Both the position numbers and the translations under genes were made by a program. This document shows positions 11,601 to 20,900 of a stretch of 64,000 nt of DNA, piece by piece. Source of the stretch: Mesostigma viride (taxonomy: Eukaryota; Streptophyta; Mesostigmatophyceae; Mesostigmatales; Mesostigmataceae); the NCBI GenBank assembly GCA_009746045.1, contig RPFO01000080.1, positions 1,951,183-2,015,182 on the forward strand. Reading direction: 5' to 3'. The first letter of the stretch is position 1. Each line of letters opens with the position of its first letter. The notes beneath the pieces were generated by a model. That model was not told the origin of the DNA and searched no databases. It saw only the letters and a list, made by a program, of their open reading frames with translations.

Positions 11601-13030
11601 TGCGCGCAGTTCGAGCTATGATCGCGCCTCAAGTTGCGACATCTGCGCAACATCGGCGCAGTGGCGGCAGTCAGCGCTAGGGCGGCCGTCGGGCGAAGTA
11701 TCACACGCGACTTCCGTCGCAAGCGTATATTTGTGCAACGGTGGTAAGCCACCGTACATGGAGCCCGCGCTATGCCCCTCAGGTATAGTGGCGACGGGCG
11801 ACAAGGACAAGGAGACACAGTGGCCACATCGGCGAGTCGATGGACGCATCGGCGAGTCATTTGTTGGACAACATGGTTTCAGGCGTCCGACCTCTCTTCG
11901 CAGTCCGCGGTGGAGGTCGAGCAGCGGGTTTTCTCCCAGCTGCAGGCGCTGCGTTTAGGTTTGGAGAAACAGATGGTTGCACAGGCAGAGTTTTTTTTTT
12001 TTTAGGCGCGGTTGTCCACCACGATGGAAGCGGTACTCCAGAAGGTGATGGAGCGGATGTTGACTCCCCAAGCGGCGGCGGGACCTGGGGCTTCTGCACC
12101 TTCCAGTGCAGGACCCAATCAGGTCGCGCCTTAAGGGCCGGGCGGGGCAGTCACTAGCGCGACGTTACCGGTGGGTACTGTGACCGTTGCGGGTGGTAAT
12201 TCCGGGGTTGTGGGGCCGTCAGGTCCCCCAATGACGGGGCTTTCCAGTGCCCGTCCAGGGGTCGCACCGGGGCCGTCAGGTCCCCTCGTGGCGGGGCTTT
12301 CCAGCTCCTCCCACCGACCTTTGGCTCCTGTCCAGGTTCCCCCTCAGGGGTCTGGGTGGACCTCCCTATTGCCGCGTGTGGCGATAGTACGGGCGTGCGA
12401 TTGGTCATGGTCACATGACAGTTTACATTGTGTTCTTCACCACATTGTCTTATCGGGTGGGAGCCTTTGGCACCTTGCTTGCCATTGGTAGATTGTTCTA
12501 TTTGGGACGTCGTTGAGTTGGTGACATTTGGTGGCATTTGGCGACATGCGGTGACATTTGGCGACACTCGGTGATCTTTGGCGACTTTTGGCTACTTTAT
12601 TGTAGCATGGCCTTTATTGGCTCTTGTGTTGAGAATTTGGAGGTTGAGCCACCTGCGTGTGATGTATCACCTCGTGCAGTTACAGTGGTGGTCGTGTCGA
12701 TGCCTGTATTGACTATCCTAACTTTGGATGTGTTACGATTCACGTATGCCCGTGGCTGAACTTGTGGTGATCGTGGAGACCTTGGCTCACTGCCCTGTGT
12801 CTTGGCCCCTCGCTTCTGTCCTTTGGGCATGCATCCTTCTTCTGCGTGCCGCGCGGCCAATGGACGGGATCTGAGTTGGGCTTGCCCGATGGACCAGCTT
12901 AGTCGTGCAAGCTGGTCCCTGCCCCATCGGGACCATAGGTCACTCATGGGTTGCACCATGCGTATACGGAGTCTAGCATGTTCTGGGCGTGGTTGTCGTT
13001 GGGCTAGCGGGGTAGCCGACCTCTCCCCAG
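8604..13030 (+). other. Non-coding interior of the LTR element
   Basis: No ORF here has recognisable domains. Notable content: a quasi-palindromic motif resembling CTAGTAGTCATACTAG that recurs about ten times between 8890 and 11540 (for example 9026, 9150, 10404, 11046, 11102); four polypurine tracts of the AGGGGGGAGGAG type (about 10829, 10872, 10957 and, smaller, 11346); and homopolymer T runs at 10418, 10757 and 11991. The 11840-12000 stretch has a short coiled-coil-like frame (VEQRVFSQLQALRLGLEKQM) that could be a relic of gag, but it is not supported elsewhere. Confidence 0.5.
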
Positions 13031-13044
13031 AGAGGGGGGAGGAG
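13031..13044 (+). other. Polypurine tract of the LTR element
   Basis: AGAGGGGGGAGGAG abuts the TGTTGCG start of the 3' LTR, the expected position for the plus-strand primer. The Gypsy element at 24017-32453 has AGGGGGGGAGGAG in the equivalent place. Confidence 0.8.
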
Positions 13045-13534
13045 TGTTGCGTCCAAGCCTATTTAATTAGGTTCCTTTAGTGGACAGTTTGGCGCAACAA
13101 TGTTGAATAGGCGAAGTCTTAGTGTTCGACTATTTAGGACTATTTGTACAACCGGTTCATACGGCGTTGTACTTGCTATTCAGTGGTTTTGTAGTACTTT
13201 CGGTACTTTGGTTTATCTGTAGGTGCGCAGCATGTCAATGTGCGTGGACCTAGTACAATTCGTTTTGGGTCGTACGGCCAATTCGTGTGAACCGTAGCGC
13301 CCTAGAGATCTCGGTTGACCATGCGTCCAAGCAGTGCTGCTTGGCACTGCTTGGCAACGCCGTGAGCCGCCAAGGTTAATAGTGTGTGGGAACGTTCACC
13401 ATTGTCACCCCCGGAATGAATGAAATGAATTGAGTTAATCTCTTTCTCTTTCCGGCTGGGTCACGCCCGCGGGTTTAGGAAATGCATGGTCCTGAATTCC
13501 TGTCGTAAATGCTACATGTACCTCGGGAGGCATT

Positions 13535-14361
13535 CAGTGATTCGATTAAGGTTTTTGTTGCTAGTGGCGCTAGGCCACTTGTGGCGTTTTGAACTACAAA
13601 AACTTCCGTTGACTCGGCCAATGTGTGGCTTTAAGCCAATTAAAATTGGGCTTGGCACGGCCACGTGTGGCGGGCTGGCTTTCCAACCAGAACGGCGGGG
13701 TCAGCGCGGCGCGGCGCCGTACTGGCTGAGTATACAGGGCGGGTCTCTGCCTGCCGGCCGCCCGTGTAGATTAATCCTCAGTTCGACGCATTTTGCCGCA
13801 TGCTTGCTCGTTTGTGTTCGTACTTTTTCGTACTTTTTCGTACTTTTTTATATCGTTGTCGCAATGATTCGGTCCCCATTCTCGACGATGGATTCGAGGA
13901 TACTGTCGTCTCTAAGACACTGCTCCGAAGACGATGATTTTGATTGGACAAGACTTTGGTTGATTCTTGTAATACAATTCTACCTAGCTCACTGCACACT
14001 GCACCGGTCTAGCTCACTACGGTAGTCACTGCTCAGTGCCCAGCCTGTCCAGCGGCCAGCGGGCCACTTGGCGCTACTAACATGCACTAAGCGGTATGCA
14101 CTGTTGCACTATTCTAAAGGGAGATTCGTGGCGGAACGCCGGCCGGAAGTTCGGCTGACACTGCCAATTGTGGCGTTACCTGTACTAGAGTGAACTTCAG
14201 GCACGGCCACTCTGTGGCGAAACGAAAGTAGAAAGTAGAACAGCACGGCCAATTTGTGGCTTCTTGGGGGCCTTGTCAAATAGGGTGGCACCGCCACAAT
14301 TTACCAAAAAAAGTGCCACACCGCCACATTTGGCGGCATATCGCCACTAATCGAAACACTG
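13535..14361. mobile_element. Non-autonomous hAT-type element (827 bp)
   Basis: Terminal inverted repeats CAGTGATTCGATTA and, inverted, CAGTGTTTCGATTA are flanked by an exact 8-bp duplication GAGGCATT (13527-13534, 14362-14369). Both features are diagnostic of hAT transposons. The interior repeats a quasi-palindrome GCCACnnGTGGC/GCCAAnnTGTGGC about seven times towards both ends, plausible transposase-binding sites. No transposase domain is recognisable; the short frame around 13867-14020 is unassigned. Confidence 0.88.
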
Positions 14362-14443
14362 GAGGCATTAGCCATGCTTCCCTATAGAGGTTGTCTCACC
14401 GCAGGCTATAACCGGCCAGGGTCAACTGCGCCAGGTTAATTAT

Positions 14444-16019
14444 TTGCTGAGCTTCGCTCATTTTATATATGACGCGTGGACGGGCTCAAAGGGGACCGAC
14501 CTGCCGTAGGTAGCGTAAGACTAGCGCTTGTCACGAGGGTACTGCACCGGCCGGCCCTTTTTGTGCCGAGGCTGAGTGTGGTTCCGGAGTGCAGGCCTAC
14601 TAGGTAGCTTCCAACGTACGTCACTAGACCTTGTTACCTGCGCCAGCCGCCAGGCGTGGCGCAACTGTGATTGGCAGTCAGTACACCTTGTACCTGCGCC
14701 AGCCGGCAGGCCTGCGTGGCGCAATGTGAATGATAGTCAGTACTTAGAGTGGTGTAGGGGACGTAGGGAGGCCTCTTTTCAGCTTCGCAACTTGATCCCA
14801 GCATTTGCTGGCAAGGTCGGCTGGCCGCTATGGCGGCTGCGCTGAATGTAAGACGATGCTATCGGCCTCTCCGGGCGTGGAGAGGCCTGGAATAAAGTTC
14901 TTTATGTTCGCCATGCACCTACCGTTACAGGCCACGGTAATGGTTGTTGGGTGGGGGGCTCTACGATTTGAGTAAAAGGGTGTGATTTCCGGCGCTGGGC
15001 CCACTGACGATTCCCCTCTACCCCTGGGTGCGGCAAGCAGCTTCCTGACACTGGGGAAGCTGCGTTTTCAGTCGGACAACGTCAGGGAAGGAGCCATACA
15101 GGCCAGGGCCAGCGGCTACGGTGGAAAGAATCACAGGTGGAGGCGAATCTGCCTTTAATAAACGTGGAGATGGCTAGCGCGGGGTGCCAGGGTAGCCCAT
15201 AACTGCCAAGAGCCTGACAGCGGACCCGATCTTTCGGCCTGTGGCCAGACGGGAGTTTCGGGGAGGATGCGGGGCTGGAGCGAATCTTGGTGGGAGGAGC
15301 GCGCTCTTCATCATTGCCCAGTTTTTCAGCAAAGAATGTTCGCCTGGCGGGGCTGAAATTCTTGCTGTTTTATCGCCTTGTTTTTATCCTGTATGATGCA
15401 TTATAGGAAAAGCGATAAAGAGTTCGGTTCAGCCAGGGGGGCATCTCTATGCCATAAAAAATTTCCTACAACAACACAAGCCCTGGTCAGGGCCTTGGCT
15501 AAGCAGTTTCCAAGCCAAGGCCTTGGTAGGGTAGAGGGCCTATCGCCACAAAGGTTTCAATGCCGGGAAATCCCAGCCTCGGGGGTGGGGCTGGTGATGG
15601 GTCCTGGGCTTGTGAGAGACGGTCCGGGGGCGTAAGGCCTAATGAGCAGCCGCTGGAAACCGCCCCCCTAACGGGGGAACGACATGGGTGCCGCCCTGCG
15701 TCCGCCGGGAAACCGTAGCGGCCACACGGGGGCGGCAGTACAGCCGTGGCAGCGTGCAGGAGGGGGGCCATGGGGGGAAAGAAACTCGGCACCAAGGTTG
15801 GCGACAACCTTGGTGGCCAGGAAGGAGGTGTGGGGGCAACACCTTGTGTTCGAGTATGCTGGGCCCCCAGCATGGTGCTACAATAACCAACTTGATAATG
15901 ATGTGCACTGAGTTTGAAGGTGTGGTATAGGCTGTCCGTATAAAGCCTAGCACACAAAAATGTAAAATAAATGTTTCTCTTGGTGGGAAGGAACTCCAAT
16001 GGACCAAAAACAAGAAATG
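14444..16019. mobile_element. Unclassified element, long copy of a tandem pair
   Basis: Starts TTGCTGAGCTTCGCTCATTT (with a TGAGC/GCTCA hairpin) and ends CAAAAACAAGAAATG. It is flanked by TAT on both sides, and a shorter copy follows directly. There are no inverted termini and no recognisable ORF. The first 30 bases resemble the start of the gag-bearing element at 56368, so this may be a non-autonomous relative (inference). Confidence 0.65.
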
Positions 16020-16022
16020 TAT

Positions 16023-16574
16023 TTGCTGAGCTTCGCTCATTTTATATATGACGCGTGGACGGGCTCAAAGGGGACCGACCTGCCGTAGGTAGCGTAACAC
16101 TAGCGCTTGTCACGAGGGTACTGCACCGGCCGGCCCTTTTTGTGCCGAGGCTGAGTGTGGTTCCGGAGTGCAGGCCTAGGTAGCTTCTAACGTACGTCAC
16201 TAGACCTTGTTACCTGCGCCAGCCGCCAGGCGTGGCGCAACTGTGATTGGCAGTCAGTACACCTTGTACCTGCGCCAGCCGGCAGGCCTGCGTGGCGCAA
16301 TGTGAATGATAGTCAGTACTTAGAGTGGTGTAGGGGACGTAGGGAGGCCTCTTTTCAGCTCCCACCCACCCACCCACGCTGCTAAGAGGGGCAACACCTT
16401 GTGTTCGAGTATGCTGGGCCCCCAGCATGGTGCTACAATAACCAACTTGATAATGATGTGCACTGAGTTTGAAGGTGTGGTATAGGCTGTCCGTATAAAG
16501 CCTAGCACACAAAAATGTAAAATAAATGTTTCTCTTGGTGGGAAGGAACTCCAATGGACCAAAAACAAGAAATG
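16023..16574. mobile_element. Internally deleted tandem copy of the preceding element
   Basis: Its first about 340 bp match 14444-14785 and its last about 187 bp match 15833-16019; the middle of about 1 kb is absent. It is separated from the long copy by a single TAT and followed by TAT (16575-16577), then LTR sequence. Both copies thus occupy one insertion site. Confidence 0.75.
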
Positions 16575-16712
16575 TATGTTAGATTAGTTATCGTCCATAC
16601 TAGTCATGCATGGTGTGGATTGCGTAGATTAATATAGCGACCACTGTTCATAATGGTCTATTATGAATCAGGTGTAGATCTTTCACACCCGGCAGTCAGC
16701 CGGGATGTAAAA

Positions 16713-16753
16713 GCAGCCGTCAGGCTGCGTTGCGTCGATGGGCGTTTGCTCAT
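16713..16753 (-). pseudogene. Separated first codons of the gag/ORF1-like gene at 5753-7133
   Basis: The minus strand here starts with ATG at 16753 (MSKRPSTQRS) and runs in frame to the GCAGC target duplication. Removing the 7134-16712 insertion and one GCAGC makes this frame continuous with the reading frame at 7133. This is direct sequence evidence that the LTR element landed about 14 codons into a gene. Confidence 0.75.
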
Positions 16754-16924
16754 CGTATATTGCGTAATAGCTTCAGAAAAATTATATCAGCATGTGCGTC
16801 GTAGAAAGACGCGTCGATTGTGATATTCACGGCTAAATTCGGTGCTCAATTGTGAAAGTTATGAGCTCCGCCGTCAGCCATGGCTACCTTGTGGCTCGTG
16901 GCTCGTGCCTCCACCCATCCAGCA

Positions 16925-17125
16925 AGGAAATTATATGTGCTACATGATGTCCCAACGGAGTCGTTAATGAATTAATAGACACATGCGTGACTGCGTCACG
17001 TGAGCATAAGTCCTCAGCGGGAGGGGAACATGCATATGGGAAGGAATGGATTAATTAATTAATAGACACGTGACTGCGTCACGTGAGCAGAACAGACAGT
17101 GAGAAGTCCTCAGGGAGGGGAACAT
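16925..17125. repeat. Inverted-repeat arm and CACGTG palindrome duplication
   Basis: Bases 16930-16985 mirror 5309-5355. Then two tandem copies of 'taatagacac...tgactgcgtcacgtgagc...gtcctcag...aggggaacatg' follow at 16971-17035 and 17052-17130. The second contains the palindrome-like CACGTGACTGCGTCACGTG (17067-17085); its exact reverse complement recurs at 52314-52332. No gene lies in 16754-17323. Confidence 0.6.
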
Positions 17126-17329
17126 GGGATGGAATGGAGGGTGTAAGCTATCTAGGTCCTAGTTACAGGGTTGTGGGCACCACGGCCCGAATCGCTATGA
17201 ATGCCATACGCGGTCACACGCGGAGCCCCCACAGATTTGGGGGTGGTCTCTTTCATCACTAAGTACTTGCCATCTATCCTTGCGTACCATCTGCCTCCAT
17301 ATAGAATCTATCATATATATTAGACTCCT

Positions 17330-17980
17330 GTGGTGGGCCCCTGGTCGGCCGCGCTTGGGTCCCACGACTTCTCCGTTTGGCCCCCCACCAACATTGCGGG
17401 CGTCAGCGCGCTCCGGCACGCCACGTTCTCTTGGCTGTATTGCCCCTTGCTGTTGGACGCTGTCGGCTTGCACGCGGCGTTTCCTACGCTCCCACGGCCC
17501 CCTGAATTTAGTGCCCTTGTGGTTCGTGTCCGGCACATGCTGCAGGCAGCCTCCCCCCCTGTCCTTGCCTCCACGCTTTGGGGGTTTGTCCTCGAGGACT
17601 ACCATGCCGGCGGCCGCCTGCCTTGGCACCTGCCCGCGGTGCGCCAAGAATGGCTCCTGAATCTGGACGCTCAAGTGGCGCAGGCGGTGGTGCTCTTTGC
17701 TACAGGGCTTGCCGTGCAGGCCCAGCAGGCCGCCCGTGCGACATATCTCGCTGGGGGGGCCACCGACCACGCCTTGCTCGATCGCCCTCAGCTGCACACG
17801 TTTCTTGCCTCTGCCGGGCCCGGCTCGGCCGGCCTTGTTGCGCAGGCCCACGGGCGCTTGACTACGGCGGTCACCCCAGCGCAAGCCGCCCGCCTGCGCG
17901 TTGACTTCGGGGCTCCTGTCACCGTGCACGCCGGCGACCTGGTTCTGTACGATGCGGGGGGGGGCGTGTTCTTGAGCTGA
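17330..17980 (+). CDS. N-terminal part of RLE non-LTR polyprotein (frame 1)
   Basis: A 216-residue Ala/Pro/Leu-rich segment ends at TGA just after a run of nine G (17956-17964). Across that run the next frame continues as RVLELSAGA and on into the long ORF, so the two probably form one polyprotein. Either one extra G was gained (by mutation or assembly error) or ribosomes slip -1 there. No known domain is recognisable. The segment includes 'VHAGDLVLYDAGG', and upstream the ORF is cut by the 5' truncation. Confidence 0.65.
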   Translation: MVGPWSAALGSHDFSVWPPTNIAGVSALRHATFSWLYCPLLLDAVGLHAAFPTLPRPPEFSALVVRVRHMLQAASPPVLASTLWGFVLEDYHAGGRLPWHLPAVRQEWLLNLDAQVAQAVVLFATGLAVQAQQAARATYLAGGATDHALLDRPQLHTFLASAGPGSAGLVAQAHGRLTTAVTPAQAARLRVDFGAPVTVHAGDLVLYDAGGGVFLS

Positions 17981-20900
17981 GCGCGGGTGCGGCCGTGCCC
18001 GCCATCTTGCACGATGTGCTCGAGCTTGCGGGCATCCCCCATGTCTGGCACCCTGCTGGTCCGCGCCGCCGTCTTCTCTCCGCCGATGAGATCGCCCGAC
18101 TGCCGAGCTGGGAGCTGGGGTGGGACGCGGCGCCCGCCCACTACGGGCCGGCCCACTTGGTGGATGTCACTGCCAGCGGCCCCTCCTGCCCCATCTGCTT
18201 GGACCTGCCTCGCCCTGGTGACGGTCTCTGCCGCCTCCCTGCTTGCGGCCACGTCTTCCATCAAGCTTGCATCGCCACGAGCTTGCACACGACCTCCGCC
18301 ACCTGCCCCCTTTGCCGGGCCGCGGTCCTTTCCCCCTTGCCTCCTGGCGTTCTCCCGCTGGGGCCCTCGCCCGTGTCCGTGCGCCGCCAGTCCCACGCGC
18401 CTGCCCCGACACCTGCCTCCCCTGTGCGTGGTCGTGGGTCGCGCGCCGGCTTGGCTGCCTCCTCCAGCGCCCCCCTCCCGGCCGTGGGGGCCGTCCCCGC
18501 GCCGGTCTTGTCCTCGGCTGCCACGAGCCCTGCTGACCGCCCGGCGGCCGGCCCCGCCCTGGGTTCCGCTGCAGCTGTAGTTCCTCTGGCTGAGGGTGCT
18601 CCCGACCCCTCCCCCTCTCGACCCGGGCCGGCCCAACCGGGTGGGCGCACCCCCTCAGATGGCTTCCATTATTGCCAAGTCGATGGTCCCCTTGGTGACC
18701 CGTGTGGCGCGCGCCTGCCCAACCGGAATTCGTTGCTGGTGCACATTCGGGCTTCCCACCCCCACATCACGGAGGCCGCCATGCGCGCCATGGACTGCTA
18801 CCGCTGCCCGGCAGCCCATTGCCAGCGGATTTTTTCGATCCACGGGCGGTACCAGCATGAGCGGCAGTGCCGCCGCCAAACCCCCCAGAACGGCCTGCCC
18901 GGCGGCCCGGCGGCCGCACCGGCCTCCCGGTCCGGGGCGGCCCCTCGGTCGGCCCCTGCCCCTCCACCGGCATCGCAGGGTACGAGCGATCCGGGGGACC
19001 TCTCGGCAGGCTGGGCATTCCTGGCCACGCTCCCTTTTGCCGCCTGTGCGCGCAACCCTTGCATGACGCTCCCGGACGTCCCTCACCGCGCCCGGAGCTT
19101 GTTTACGCGCTGCGCCCTGCTTTCCCTGGCCCGGATGCATAGTCACCCTCTCGACGAACTCGGCCACAAGCTGTTTCTCGTCACCCCCCGGCTCCTCTTA
19201 GCGCCGTTGGAGCGGGGCGTGCGTGGCGTACAGGGTGCGGTCATCGCTCGCTGCCGGCGGTTCCTCCTCGGGGATTGGGAAGGGCTGTGGGCGCTGCAGC
19301 CTCCGGCCTCCACCCGGGTGTCGGGGGCCGCCTCCTTTGCCCGGGTGGAAGCTGACGTCATGCGGTTGGTGAAGGTAGGTGAATTGAGCCGGGCCATGCA
19401 AAAGCTTGAACTGACCGCGTTGGCTCCCTCCACTCCCCCGACCCTGCAGGCTTTGCGCGACCTTCACCCCGACGAACCGGCCTTTGCGGTGCCCGCCCCG
19501 GCCACCCCCCCGCCCCCGCCTATTGTCCTGGACCTGGACATCTTCACGGCTGTGCTGAAGGATCTGCCGAACGCCTCCTCCACCGGCCCCTCAGGCTGGC
19601 GCTACGAGCACCTCTCCGTGATGGCGGGCCATGGCGGGGCGACCGCACTCTTTGAGGCTGCCGCCGACTTGGCCGCGGGGTCCCTGGCCCCCGCGGCGCG
19701 CCCTTGGCTGGCTGGGGCACGCCTCATTGCCCTCCTGAAAGACGACGTCCCCCCGCCTGCTGGCCGCGTTCGTCCCATTGCTTGCGGCGAGGTCCTACGC
19801 AAGCTGGTGAGTAAGGTCATTTGTCGCCAAAAGGCCCCCGAGTTTCGCGCCTACTTCTGCCCCAACCGGAGTGATACTGAGGAGTCCGTCGCGGCCCAGC
19901 TTGGCGTCGCCACCAAAGGGGGCAGCGACATCATCGTGCACACAGTTCAGGCCTACCTCGAGACGCATCCGACCCATGTGGCGCTGAAGGTGGATTGCCA
20001 CAATGCGTTCAATGCTGTCACCAAGGCTAGCATCTTTGAGGCCGTCGGCGAGGCGTTCCCTGACCTTCTTGCGTGGACAGCAGCCTGCTACGGCGAACCC
20101 ACTCAACTCTCCTTCCTCATGGAGGATGGGACGTTCGCCGACATCGCTTCCCGCACGGGAACCCAGCAAGGTGACCCCCTCGGCCCCTTTTACCTGTCTG
20201 CCCCGCTGCACAAGGCTCTCCAAGGTGTCCACGCTGCGCACCCGGATGTCGTGCTCCTCGCCTACATGGACGATATCCATGCCCTTGGCCCGGCCGACGC
20301 TGTGGTTGCCGCCCTGGCTGCCCTTGAAGTGGCCATGGCGGCCATCAACCTTCGGCTCACCCTCCCCAAGTGTGCAGTCTTTTCGCCCCAGGGGGACTGC
20401 TCTGGCTTCCCCGCGGCTATCCCGGGGGCATTGGCGCGGGCGCGTGGTTTCTCGTGCCTGGGCGTCCCTGTGGGTGACCCTGACTACGTCGAAGAGGAGC
20501 TCCGGGCCACCGTGGAACAGCGCACCCATGTCCTTGAGACTTGGGCGCGCCTCAAGGACCCCCAGACCAAAGGGCTCCTCCTGTGGTTTTGCGCCCACCC
20601 GCGGGTGGTTCACTGGCTCCGTGGCGCTCCCCCCCACTTGGTGCGGCTTGCCGCGGAAGGCCATGACGAGCGCATTCAGGCCGCCTTGCAGGTGCTCCTC
20701 CCCGGCCCTAGCCTGCCAGCTCACTCCATGCGCTTGGCCACCCTCCCCTGCCGCATGGGCGGGTGTGGGCTCACCCGCGCCGCCCGCCTCGCCCCCGCCG
20801 CCTTCCTTGGCTCTGTTGCTCAGGCCTGGGCGGAGATCCGCCGGTTGGTCCCCAGCGCCGTCAGCGCCATTCCCGACTTGGTCACCCCATCCCCCTTCCC

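Larger units (their letters stand above)
7134..16712 (+). mobile_element. Large LTR element without pol (LARD-like), with nested insertions
   Basis: Two near-identical LTRs (7134-7828 and 13045-16712, the second interrupted twice) enclose about 5.2 kb of interior. GCAGC flanks both outer ends (7129-7133, 16713-16717). A primer-binding site follows the left LTR and a polypurine tract precedes the right LTR, so sense is plus. No gag, RT or integrase motif was found in any frame of the interior, so the element is presumably mobilised in trans. The primer-binding site and polypurine tract closely resemble those of the Gypsy element at 24017-32453, suggesting that such an element is the helper (inference). 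Confidence 0.85.
13045..16712 (+). repeat. 3' LTR, split by two later insertions
   Basis: LTR sequence is found at 13045-13534, 14370-14443 and 16575-16712. Removing the two insertions with their target duplications restores a length of about 697 bp, matching the left LTR. The outer end is followed by the target duplication GCAGC. Confidence 0.85.

Noticed and set aside
7134-13532. An LTR pair ending at 7621 and 13532 (488 bp)
   Set aside because: The apparent right end is only the hAT insertion point; LTR sequence resumes at 14370 and 16575, and the real outer end at 16712 has a matching GCAGC duplication.
13486-14025. 179-residue plus-strand frame across the hAT element start
   Set aside because: It begins in LTR sequence and runs through the hAT terminus; no transposase motif.
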